Positions 1-5,494 are shown, numbered from the stretch's first letter. The stretch: DNA of 11,418 nucleotides from Bacillota bacterium (GCA_023435855.1 JAEZLG010000199.1:1-11418); one strand, 5' to 3'. The notes: generated by a model not told the origin, from the letters alone. Numbers and translations are program-made.

Positions 1-167
1 CTCCTTGCATTCTCAGTTCGCATTATTGTTTCACCAATTAAATTGGGATTTAGATTGGCGAGGATATTTGGTGTCAGGCTGGGAATAAAGCGCAGGCATA
101 CCGGCACGTATTCCGAGCATTTATGACGCGGTGCGGCGGCAAATGGACCGCCAATATACTTCGGGAT
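1..167 (-). other. Region downstream of nifS; ribosome-site-like sequence at window edge
   Basis: No complete gene is visible here. Read on the minus strand, the last eight bases are GCAAGGAG (1-8), a good Shine-Dalgarno sequence whose start codon would lie just outside the window. Downstream of NifS in Clostridia that gene is often a NifU/IscU-like scaffold or mnmA, but nothing here identifies it. An alternative start is ATG at 21-23 (MRTENAR...), preceded by GGTGA at usable spacing and open to the edge. Minor palindromes are GGCGG/CCGCC around 135-151 and CCAATT-A-AATTGG at 34-46. Neither is followed by a T-run, so I do not call a terminator after nifS; co-transcription with the next gene is plausible. 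Confidence 0.4.
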
Positions 168-1337
168 TTAGTTGGGGGAACAATTATATAAAGGCGACAT
201 CGCCCTAAGCTTTTCTACTACCTTGGGGAGTGTTTCGAGCACGTAATCTATTTCCTCCTCGGTGGTATCGTCACTTAAAGAAAGGCGAAGAGAGCCATGC
301 GCTATTTCGTGCGGAAGCCCCATGGCAAGAAGCACATGCGAGGGGTCGAGCGAGCCCGATGTGCAGGCGCTGCCGCTTGACGCTGCAATGCCGTTAAGGT
401 CGAGAAGAAGCAATATGGCCTCGCCTTCAATGTAGCGGATACTGAAATTCACATTGTTTGGTACGCGCTTCGTGGGGTGGCCGTTTAATTTTACCTCGGG
501 TATACGCATGGGGATTTCGCGGATGAGCTTGTCGCGAAGATGCAGTATGCGCTTGCTTGTTTCATCCATATCGGTGGTTGCAAGCTCGATGGCTTCCCCT
601 AAACCTACGATGCCCGGGGTGTTTTCGGTACCGGCGCGGCGGTTTTTCTCCTGCGCGCCGCCTGTAAGTAAGGAGGGTATTCTGATGCCCTTTCGTATGT
701 ACAATGCACCTACACCCTTGGGGCCGTGGAATTTGTGTGCGGATTGGGACAGAAAATCTACATTAAGCGCTTGAACGTCTACGGGCACATGGCCTACGGC
801 CTGTACGGCGTCTGTATGGAACAACACGCCTTTATCGCCGCATACCTTGCCGATTTCCGCGATGGGCTGTATGGTGCCCACCTCGTTGTTTGCATACATG
901 ACGGACACAAGAACCGTCTTCTCGGTGATGGCGTCCTTTACCTGTTCGGCGCTGATTAACCCGTATTCATCCACGGGAAGGTAAGTAACCGTCGCAAGCC
1001 CGTTTTTCTCAAACTGCTCTAAGGTGTGAAGCACCGCATGGTGCTCGGCGGCGGTGGTGATGATGTGGTTTCCCTTGTTCTTATAGCGCTCAAGTACGCC
1101 ATATAGCACGGTATTATCGCTTTCTGTGCCGCCTGCCGTAAACACGATTTCCTCGGGCTTGGCATTTAGTGCCTTTGCGACCTGCTCTCGCGCGCGATCC
1201 ACACCTTTTTTGGCGTCCCGCCCGAAGGAATGGATGCTCGACGGGTTGCCGTAAAGCTCCGTCATATAAGGCATCATTTTTTCAAGGACCTTGGGGGATA
1301 GCGCGGTAGTAGCCGCGTTGTCAAGATAAACTCTCAT
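168..1337 (-). CDS. Cysteine desulfurase, NifS/IscS family
   Basis: This PLP enzyme takes sulfur from L-cysteine as an enzyme-bound persulfide, releasing alanine, and passes it to Fe-S cluster assembly or tRNA thiolation in the cytoplasm. From the chosen ATG (1335-1337) the protein has 389 residues, normal for the family. It opens with YLDNAATT (4-11), has the HH pair at 99-100, the PLP lysine in SAHKFHGPKG (K202), and the catalytic-cysteine loop SSGSACTSG (C325), typical of group I IscS/NifS rather than SufS. A GTG nine bases upstream (1344-1346) is in frame, but homologues start near YLDNAATT and the GAGGCGG site (1348-1354) is better spaced for the ATG. The start overlaps the end of the Rrf2 gene by 17 bases and its ribosome site lies inside that gene, so translational coupling is likely. 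Whether it serves general Fe-S assembly (iscS) or mainly tRNA thiolation cannot be decided here. Confidence 0.95.
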   Translation of the reverse strand: MRVYLDNAATTALSPKVLEKMMPYMTELYGNPSSIHSFGRDAKKGVDRAREQVAKALNAKPEEIVFTAGGTESDNTVLYGVLERYKNKGNHIITTAAEHHAVLHTLEQFEKNGLATVTYLPVDEYGLISAEQVKDAITEKTVLVSVMYANNEVGTIQPIAEIGKVCGDKGVLFHTDAVQAVGHVPVDVQALNVDFLSQSAHKFHGPKGVGALYIRKGIRIPSLLTGGAQEKNRRAGTENTPGIVGLGEAIELATTDMDETSKRILHLRDKLIREIPMRIPEVKLNGHPTKRVPNNVNFSIRYIEGEAILLLLDLNGIAASSGSACTSGSLDPSHVLLAMGLPHEIAHGSLRLSLSDDTTEEEIDYVLETLPKVVEKLRAMSPLYNCSPN

Positions 1338-1770
1338 TGTTTTCACACCGCCTCATTTGAACTTTATAGTCGTCCGCCATATCCTTGAGCGTGGTGGTGG
1401 ACAGGACGTCATTTATTTTTGATTGCAGTTTAAGCCACAGAGGCCTAGCTGAGCAGCTGCACGCGTTATCGCAGCTTACCTTATCGACACCTACGCAATT
1501 TATAAGATCGGTCGTGCCCTCAAGCGCGCGCAAAATTTCTCCCACGTCGATCAATTCGGGTTCGCGTGAAAGCGTGTAGCCTCCCGTCGCACCTCGCGTT
1601 GCGTTCACAAGCCCCGCCTTTTTTAGCGCTGCGATGAGCTGCTCAAGATACGCCTCACTGATACTTTGCTGTGCAGCCAAGGACGCTATACTAACCATGC
1701 CGTTTCCGTACTCCACGGCCAAATCTACCATTGCTTTTAATCCGTAACGACCGCGAGTGGAAATCTTCAT
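1321..1770 (-). CDS. iscR-like: Rrf2-family regulator, IscR-like, with probable Fe-S cysteines
   Basis: A 149-residue DNA-binding regulator. The winged helix-turn-helix covers roughly residues 1-70: MKISTRGRYGLKAMVDLA, then the recognition region ISEAYLEQLIAALKKAGLV and the wing RGATGGYTL. Cysteines at 92, 100, 104 and 106 lie where E. coli IscR carries its cluster ligands (C92, C98, C104), so the protein probably binds a [2Fe-2S] cluster; the cysteine-poor CymR branch does not fit. ATG at 1768-1770 is chosen because GGAGG lies 8 bases upstream (1779-1783) and the protein then begins at the conserved MKISTRGRYG; an in-frame TTG five codons earlier would overlap that site. It is the first gene of an operon with the cysteine desulfurase. 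Family knowledge suggests that it senses Fe-S demand and represses its own operon; the palindrome over its start site fits this. Confidence 0.93.
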   Translation of the reverse strand: MKISTRGRYGLKAMVDLAVEYGNGMVSIASLAAQQSISEAYLEQLIAALKKAGLVNATRGATGGYTLSREPELIDVGEILRALEGTTDLINCVGVDKVSCDNACSCSARPLWLKLQSKINDVLSTTTLKDMADDYKVQMRRCENNESLS

Positions 1771-1800
1771 ACAGCGCGCCTCCAATTCCTATCAAACTAC

Positions 1801-1815
1801 TTGGATATCATCCAA
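1801..1815. promoter_or_regulatory. Palindromic operator candidate over the rrf2 start site
   Basis: TTGGATATCATCCAA is a perfect inverted repeat with 6-base arms (TTGGAT/ATCCAA) and a 3-base centre. It spans about -2 to +13 relative to the predicted start near 1813, where a bound repressor would block the promoter. Rrf2 proteins bind as dimers to palindromes, so autorepression is the natural reading. It does not match the E. coli IscR type 1 or type 2 consensus well, so the assignment is inferred from position and symmetry. Confidence 0.45.
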
Positions 1816-1819
1816 TGCA

Positions 1820-1848
1820 ACTTTACCACGACAAAAATCGCATGTCAA
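1820..1848 (-). promoter_or_regulatory. Promoter of the rrf2-nifS operon
   Basis: On the minus strand a perfect -35 TTGACA (1843-1848) is separated by 17 bases from TAAAGT (1820-1825). TGG directly before the -10 makes it an extended -10 element, which offsets the two mismatches in the hexamer. Transcription would begin near 1813, about 43 bases before the rrf2 ATG. Confidence 0.75.
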
Positions 1849-1930
1849 TAATGCCGAGTAAATCGGTTGGAATTATTTTGTGAAGTTCTTTTGAAGATTA
1901 CTCCGCATCATTTTTAGCAAGATGCTTCCA

Positions 1931-2030
1931 CTGTCATTCTGAGCAAGAAAATCCCCTTCGGGCATCATCGTAGCATCGGCACATATCGTACCTTTCGTAT
2001 ATGCGGCGGCATGAAACCATGCCACCCTAC
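1931..2030 (+). repeat. Composite intergenic repeat, unit A
   Basis: The head reads CTGTCATTCTGAGC then AAGAAAATCCCC, a degenerate form of the widespread TGTCATTTCGAG..GAGAAATC repeat. A middle of about 50 bases contains CCCCTTCGGGC and AGCATCGG, shared with unit B. The tail is a hairpin with arms GGCGGCATG/CATGCCACC (2004-2025), ending in CCCTAC. Units B and C have the same head-middle-tail order. Confidence 0.75.
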
Positions 2031-2070
2031 AATGGACGACGTTGTCCGAGTTTATGTTTTGGTAAACCTG

Positions 2071-2171
2071 CTGTCATTTCGAGCAACGCGAGAAATCCCC
2101 TTCGGGCTATCACCAAAGCATCGGGACGCATACCGTAGAACACACGGCGGCATGAAATCATACCGCCCTAC
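2071..2171 (+). repeat. Composite intergenic repeat, unit B
   Basis: The cleanest copy. The head CTGTCATTTCGAGC-AAC-GCGAGAAATCCCC (2071-2100) can fold as ATTTC-GA-GC / GC-GA-GAAAT with an AAC loop and opposed GA/GA mismatches that could form tandem sheared G-A pairs in RNA. The middle matches unit A at CCCCTTCGGGC, AGCATCGG and the CATACCGTA-like stretch. The tail hairpin GGCGGCATGA/TCATACCGCC ends in CCTAC at 2171. Confidence 0.8.
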
Positions 2172-2231
2172 AGGGAAAAACTCCGGGGCATATCGCGCAT
2201 CCCGTGAAGTAGCTGTGCCTTCGTGTTGCCA

Positions 2232-2373
2232 CTGTCATTTCGAGCGGCCTCCGGGCGGGAGACGCCCTACGCCACTAGCCTGCGGGCGTCGAAGCGAGAA
2301 ATCCCGAGGACTTTCGCCATAGCAACAGCACCAGCCGTGAAATACGCGCCGGCATGAAATCATGCCGCCCTAC
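2232..2373 (+). repeat. Composite intergenic repeat, unit C, with a 48-base insertion in its head
   Basis: The head starts CTGTCATTTCGAGC and resumes GCGAGAAATCCC at 2294. The three-base loop of unit B is replaced by 48 bases (2246-2293) that fold themselves: CTCC/GGAG around 2249-2260, and GACGCCC (2261-2267) against GGGCGTC (2284-2290). The tail is the best palindrome of the three, arms CGGCATGA/TCATGCCG around an AA loop, followed by CCCTAC at 2368-2373. Confidence 0.8.
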
Positions 2374-2421
2374 CTAGAGTAAACCTATTCAATTGCAGGA
2401 GCTAGGCGTTTTTTGTGCAAC

Positions 2422-2455
2422 AAAAAGGCGCATCCCAAAAATGGAAATGCGCCTT
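2422..2455 (-). terminator. Rho-independent terminator of the NYN/OST-HTH gene
   Basis: On the minus strand AAGGCGCAT (2447-2455) pairs perfectly with ATGCGCCTT (2425-2433) around a 13-base loop. The final TT runs into a T-tract (TTTTTG at 2421-2426), and the stem begins 19 bases after the stop codon. Confidence 0.85.
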
Positions 2456-2474
2456 GCTTTTAGAAATTCGCTTG

Positions 2475-3317
2475 CTATTTCACCTTGATGTAAATGAGAT
2501 GTGAGCCGTTTTCGCCCGACTTAACGCTTTTAATCTCGAAAATACCGAGGGATTTTATGAATAGTGTGAGCTTTGGATAGCCGAAGTTTCTTACGTCAAA
2601 ATCCGGATAGCGCTTCACGAGAAGGTTGCCAATGGTGCCGATGAACATCCAATCATCCTCATCGGAATTGTCCTCAACAATAAGCTTTATGGCATCCTTA
2701 ATGGTTTCAATATCTGTCTGCGGTTCGCCACCCTCCAGCTTAGGCAATTCCGTGCTCCCGCAGGGCTTTATAACCTCTTCCTTGGGGCTTGGGAGCGCGG
2801 CTTTGGGTGCAGGCTTTACTTCCTTTTTCTCCTGGTTTTTCCGCTCCTCCTGCTTCCTGACGCTTTGCGCTTTACGCTCGGCTGCGGCAAGGATATCGAG
2901 GTATTTAAACATGTCGCAGGCCTTAATGAAGGAATTAGGCGTCTTCTTCTCCCCCATACCTACCACCATCATGCCCGATTCGCGAAGCCGTGCGGCGAGG
3001 CGCGTAAAATCGCTGTCGGACGATACAAGGCAAAATCCGTCCACCTGTTCAGAATACAGTATATCCATAGCATCTATAATCATTGCCGAGTCGGTGGAGT
3101 TTTTTCCGGTCGTGTAGCTGTACTGCTGAATGGGCAGTATCGAGTTATCAAGCAGCACCGTTTTCCAAGAAGCGAGCGTGGGTTTTGTCCAATCCCCATA
3201 GATACGCTTATAGGTAGCGATACCGTCCTTGGATATCTCGTTTAAAATTATCTTTATGTATTTATCGGATACGTTGTCCGCATCAATCAGTACCGCAAAC
3301 TTTTTTTCGCTTGCCAT
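2475..3317 (-). CDS. NYN-domain putative ribonuclease with C-terminal OST-HTH/LOTUS domain
   Basis: A 280-residue predicted RNA-processing protein. Residues 8-140 form a NYN (PIN-like, LabA/DUF88) domain. The expected acidic metal-binding set is present: IDADN (D12, D14), D76 in STDSAM, and SSDSDF (D101, D103). A charged Lys/Glu/Pro-rich linker (about 145-200) leads to an OST-HTH/LOTUS domain (about 203-280), ending GSHLIYIKVK; that domain binds RNA in other proteins. The start is ATG at 3315-3317, preceded by AAGGGGG; the open frame runs 33 codons further upstream but that part overlaps the promoter. It is monocistronic, with its own promoter and terminator, and diverges from the YcxB-like gene. 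Nuclease activity is inferred from family and intact acidic residues; the RNA target is unknown. No signal peptide or membrane segment is seen. Confidence 0.88.
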   Translation of the reverse strand: MASEKKFAVLIDADNVSDKYIKIILNEISKDGIATYKRIYGDWTKPTLASWKTVLLDNSILPIQQYSYTTGKNSTDSAMIIDAMDILYSEQVDGFCLVSSDSDFTRLAARLRESGMMVVGMGEKKTPNSFIKACDMFKYLDILAAAERKAQSVRKQEERKNQEKKEVKPAPKAALPSPKEEVIKPCGSTELPKLEGGEPQTDIETIKDAIKLIVEDNSDEDDWMFIGTIGNLLVKRYPDFDVRNFGYPKLTLFIKSLGIFEIKSVKSGENGSHLIYIKVK

Positions 3318-3363
3318 AGTACCCCCTTCGGCTGTTGCCGCATGCATCGGCTTGTTACAGTTC

Positions 3364-3391
3364 AGTATAACATATTTATGGAAGTTGCAAA
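3364..3391 (-). promoter_or_regulatory. Promoter of the NYN/OST-HTH gene
   Basis: The minus strand shows an extended -10, TG-T-TATACT (TATACT at 3364-3369, TG at 3371-3372). A weaker -35, TTTGCA (3386-3391), lies 16 bases upstream of the hexamer. The predicted start near 3357 leaves a leader of about 40 bases. Confidence 0.65.
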
Positions 3392-3402
3392 CCCCTAGGC
3401 AG

Positions 3403-3447
3403 TTAAAAGATACCAACTTTCTATCATCTAATTGATCTATCTTTTAA
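3403..3447. promoter_or_regulatory. Inverted repeat in the divergent NYN / YcxB-like intergenic region
   Basis: TTAAAAGATA (3403-3412) and TATCTTTTAA (3438-3447) are perfect 10-base arms separated by 25 bases. The left arm lies 11 bases beyond the -35 of the NYN promoter, and the right arm overlaps the proposed -35 (3442-3447) of the plus-strand gene. It could be a shared two-site operator. The arms are AT-rich, so chance similarity remains possible. Confidence 0.4.
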
Positions 3448-3470
3448 ATTTTATTTCATTATGTTATGCT
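3442..3470 (+). promoter_or_regulatory. Candidate promoter of the YcxB-like gene
   Basis: An extended -10 TG-T-TATGCT (3462-3470) lies 17 bases after a weak -35 TTTTAA (3442-3447). A perfect TTGACA at 3472-3477 has no good -10 at normal distance (TATATT is 23 bases away), so the extended -10 is preferred, with modest confidence. Confidence 0.4.
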
Positions 3471-3483
3471 TTTGACAATGCAG

Positions 3484-3498
3484 CAAACAACGATTCTG
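3484..3498 (+). repeat. Direct repeat, left copy, flanking the YcxB-like gene
   Basis: CAAACAACGATTCTG occurs identically at 3484-3498 and 4111-4125. Both copies are followed by TTTATA, the right copy with one extra C in between. The pair brackets the only plus-strand gene of the window. Confidence 0.8.
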
Positions 3499-3523
3499 TT
3501 TATATTTGGGGGAGGATGTAGAC

Positions 3524-4048
3524 ATGGAAATCAATGCGACTGTCGTTTATACCGAAAAGAATCTGAATGATTTCATTCAATTTTCACTGTTTCGCGGCAA
3601 ATACTATAAAGCGATCGGTGTACTGCTTCGGATACTCGGACCTTTGCTTTTTCTTGCTGGCGTCTATTATATGTGTACAAGCGATGATTCTCCCATCCCC
3701 GCAACTTTTATTTTTGGCATTTTTTTAATCGTATATATGTACATTACCCCTCTGCAGACTTCCAAAAGGTCGCAAAAAACGGTTGGGGCGTTAAACCGGT
3801 ACATATTTTACGAGACCGAATTCCATATAGATACACAATCTGCGTTGGGAGCAAGCTCTTCACAACTCAAATACAACGAACTTCATTCCGTATACGAAAC
3901 AAACGAGTATATTTACTTATTTAACAGCACCGGCACGGCGCACATCGTGGACAAAAGTGTCCTTCCCGTAGGTTTGGCACAGGAGCTGCATTCACTTCTT
4001 TCAAAGCAAGTGAAAAAGTATGTTGTTTGTCAGGGGTGTAAGGTTTAA
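3524..4048 (+). CDS. YcxB-like small membrane protein
   Basis: A 174-residue protein of unknown function with the architecture of the YcxB-like family. It has a short polar N-terminus, two hydrophobic helices (about 31-51, AIGVLLRILGPLLFLAGVYY, and about 60-77, ATFIFGIFLIVYMYITPL), then a soluble C-terminal domain. Typical family features there are FYETEFHIDT, the LKYNELHSVYETNEYIYLF stretch and a VDKSVLP segment. It should sit in the cytoplasmic membrane. ATG at 3524 is chosen because GGGGGAGG lies 8 bases upstream; an in-frame TTG six codons earlier overlaps that site. It is the only plus-strand gene, is more AT-rich than its neighbours, and is bracketed by a 15-base direct repeat, hinting at insertion or loss of a tandem copy. 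The glyA hairpin at 4151-4172 may also stop its transcript. Family-level confidence is good; function is unknown. Confidence 0.75.
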   Translation: MEINATVVYTEKNLNDFIQFSLFRGKYYKAIGVLLRILGPLLFLAGVYYMCTSDDSPIPATFIFGIFLIVYMYITPLQTSKRSQKTVGALNRYIFYETEFHIDTQSALGASSSQLKYNELHSVYETNEYIYLFNSTGTAHIVDKSVLPVGLAQELHSLLSKQVKKYVVCQGCKV

Positions 4049-4110
4049 GTGTACCATAGGAAGTTGAAATGCATCGGCTGCATACATGATTTATTACTCT
4101 GTAAATATGT

Positions 4111-4125
4111 CAAACAACGATTCTG
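4111..4125 (+). repeat. Direct repeat, right copy, flanking the YcxB-like gene
   Basis: An exact 15-base copy of the sequence at 3484-3498, lying 62 bases after the YcxB-like stop codon and 26 bases before the glyA terminator hairpin. It is followed by C and then the same TTTATA. Confidence 0.8.
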
Positions 4126-4142
4126 CTTTATACCACCAAATT

Positions 4143-4172
4143 AAAAATGTAGGCGGCGCAAATGCGCCGCCT
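4143..4172 (-). terminator. Rho-independent terminator of glyA
   Basis: Arms AGGCGGCGCA and TGCGCCGCCT (4151-4172) form a perfect 10-base stem with a two-base centre. On the minus strand it is followed by ACATTTTTAATTT, a T-rich tract at 4136-4148, and lies 20 bases past the glyA stop. It could also slow plus-strand transcripts from the YcxB-like gene, although that side has no T-run. The GGCGGC/GCCGCC arms resemble the tails of the composite repeats. Confidence 0.8.
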
Positions 4173-4192
4173 GCATAATTTACTATTCTCTT

Positions 4193-5431
4193 TTACTCGT
4201 ACAGCGCAAACCTCTTCGTCATCTCGATGACCTGTGCCTTTACGCTAGGCACAGCATCCTCGCCGCGGAGGATTACGTCGTTTAGAAGTTCGCCAACCGT
4301 TTGCATTTCCGCTTCTTTTAACCCGCGCGTGGTGACAGCGGGGGTGCCGATGCGGATGCCGCTTGTAACAAAGGGGCTTCTTGTTTCAAACGGGATGGTA
4401 TTTTTGTTGACGGTGATGTTCGCTTGATCTAAAAGCGCCTCAACCTCTTTGCCCGTGCGGCCGGATGCGGTTAGATCAACGAGCATTAGGTGGTTGTCCG
4501 TGCCGCCCGATACGAGGCGAACACCGCTTTTCATAAGCGAATTTGCAAGCGCTTTGGCGTTTAAGACCACCTGATGCTGGTAGGCCTTAAAAGCGGGGCT
4601 TGCGGCTTCAAGGAAGCAAATTGCCTTTGCGGCAATAATGTGCATGAGCGGGCCGCCCTGTGTGCCGGGGAAAATGCCCTTGTCGATTGCCTTTGCAAGC
4701 TCCTCACGGCAGAGGATAAGTCCGCCGCGCGGGCCGCGCAGGGTTTTATGGGTGGTGGAGGTAACGACATCGGCATAGGGCACGGGATTCATGTGCTCGC
4801 CCGCAGCCACAAGGCCCGCAATATGCGCCATATCCACCATGAAGTAGGCACCGACTTCCTTTGCGATTTCGCTCATACGCTTAAAGTCGATGGCACGTGG
4901 ATATGCGCTTGCGCCCGCGACAATCATCTTAGGCTTGTTTTCAAGTGCGAGCTCGCGAAGCCTGTCGTAGTCGATTTGCTCTTCCTTCTCACTTACACCG
5001 TAAGGGACGATTTTAAAATATTTGCCGGACATATTCACGGGGCTGCCGTGGGTAAGATGTCCGCCGTGGGATAGGTTCATGCCGAGTATGGTATCGCCGT
5101 ACTCAAGCAGGGAGAAATACACCGCGAGGTTTGCCTGCGCACCGCTATGAGGCTGCACGTTTGCATGCTCTGCTCCAAACAGCGCTTTTGCGCGATCGCG
5201 TGCAAGGTTTTCTACGATGTCTACGCACTCGCAGCCGCCGTAGTAGCGTTTGCCGGGGTAACCCTCGGCGTATTTGTTGGTGAGGTGGCTGCCCATGGCG
5301 GCCATGACGGCTTCGGACACGAAGTTCTCGGAAGCAATAAGCTCCAGATGATCCCTCTGGCGCTTCAGCTCCATTTCCATGGCGGAAGCGACTTCCGCAT
5401 CGGCCTTTTTGATGATATCAAATTGTATCAT
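4193..5431 (-). CDS. glyA: Serine hydroxymethyltransferase
   Basis: This cytoplasmic PLP enzyme interconverts serine plus tetrahydrofolate with glycine plus 5,10-methylene-tetrahydrofolate, the main entry of one-carbon units for purine, thymidylate and methionine synthesis. The 412-residue length is typical. Diagnostic stretches are HLELIASENFVS (28-39), NKYAEGYPGKRYYGG (52-66), NVQPHSGAQAN (91-101), MVDMAHIAGLVAAG (198-211), the PLP lysine in STTHKTLRGPRGG (K229) and RIGTPAVTTRG (360-370). ATG at 5429-5431 is used, with GGAGG 5 bases upstream (5437-5441). The open frame continues 93 codons upstream, but that part runs through the promoter and has no SHMT homology. It is a single-gene unit with its own promoter and terminator. 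Confidence 0.97.
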   Translation of the reverse strand: MIQFDIIKKADAEVASAMEMELKRQRDHLELIASENFVSEAVMAAMGSHLTNKYAEGYPGKRYYGGCECVDIVENLARDRAKALFGAEHANVQPHSGAQANLAVYFSLLEYGDTILGMNLSHGGHLTHGSPVNMSGKYFKIVPYGVSEKEEQIDYDRLRELALENKPKMIVAGASAYPRAIDFKRMSEIAKEVGAYFMVDMAHIAGLVAAGEHMNPVPYADVVTSTTHKTLRGPRGGLILCREELAKAIDKGIFPGTQGGPLMHIIAAKAICFLEAASPAFKAYQHQVVLNAKALANSLMKSGVRLVSGGTDNHLMLVDLTASGRTGKEVEALLDQANITVNKNTIPFETRSPFVTSGIRIGTPAVTTRGLKEAEMQTVGELLNDVILRGEDAVPSVKAQVIEMTKRFALYE

Positions 5432-5446
5432 GTAAACCTCCATGCT

Positions 5447-5480
5447 TAAGGCGCAGGGGTTCAACTCCCCCCGAACCTTA
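5447..5480 (-). other. Possible alternative hairpins in the glyA leader
   Basis: The leader contains TAAGG (5476-5480), able to pair with CCTTA (5447-5451), and an overlapping GGTTC (5473-5477), able to pair with GAACC (5458-5462). The two pairings share GG and cannot form together. The stems are only 5 bases each and no known riboswitch class is recognised. Confidence 0.25.
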
Positions 5481-5494
5481 GAAATGCTCGATTC

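Larger units (their letters stand above)
1849..2421. other. Gene-free spacer between rrf2 promoter and NYN terminator, carrying repeats
   Basis: No credible coding sequence lies here. Short frames exist, but they run through palindromic repeats and lack ribosome sites. The stretch 1931-2373 is occupied by three related composite repeats, described separately, separated by 40 and 60 unrelated bases. Bases 1849-1930 and 2374-2421 show nothing I can assign. Confidence 0.7.

Noticed and set aside
31..120. A 29-codon minus-strand frame starting MLGIRAG
   Set aside because: It has no ribosome site and nothing recognisable; it is too short to support.
2011..2322. A 103-codon plus-strand frame through the repeat array
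   Set aside because: It crosses several palindromic repeats, has no ribosome site, and its translation has the low-complexity look of repeat DNA.
1931..2373. The repeat array as a CRISPR
   Set aside because: Units are about 100-140 bases, diverged and irregularly spaced, with internal hairpins, and no cas gene is near.
3318..3416. N-terminal extension of the NYN protein by 33 residues
   Set aside because: It overlaps the extended -10 promoter; the ATG at 3317 has AAGGGGG upstream and gives the normal NYN start.
3342..4079. ATGCATCGGCT at 3342-3352 and 4069-4079 as a second repeat pair around the YcxB-like gene
   Set aside because: Several 11-base matches are expected by chance in 11 kb, and the neighbouring similar words occur in a different order at the two places.
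4574..5074. A 166-codon plus-strand frame
   Set aside because: It lies wholly opposite the conserved core of glyA and is an antisense shadow.
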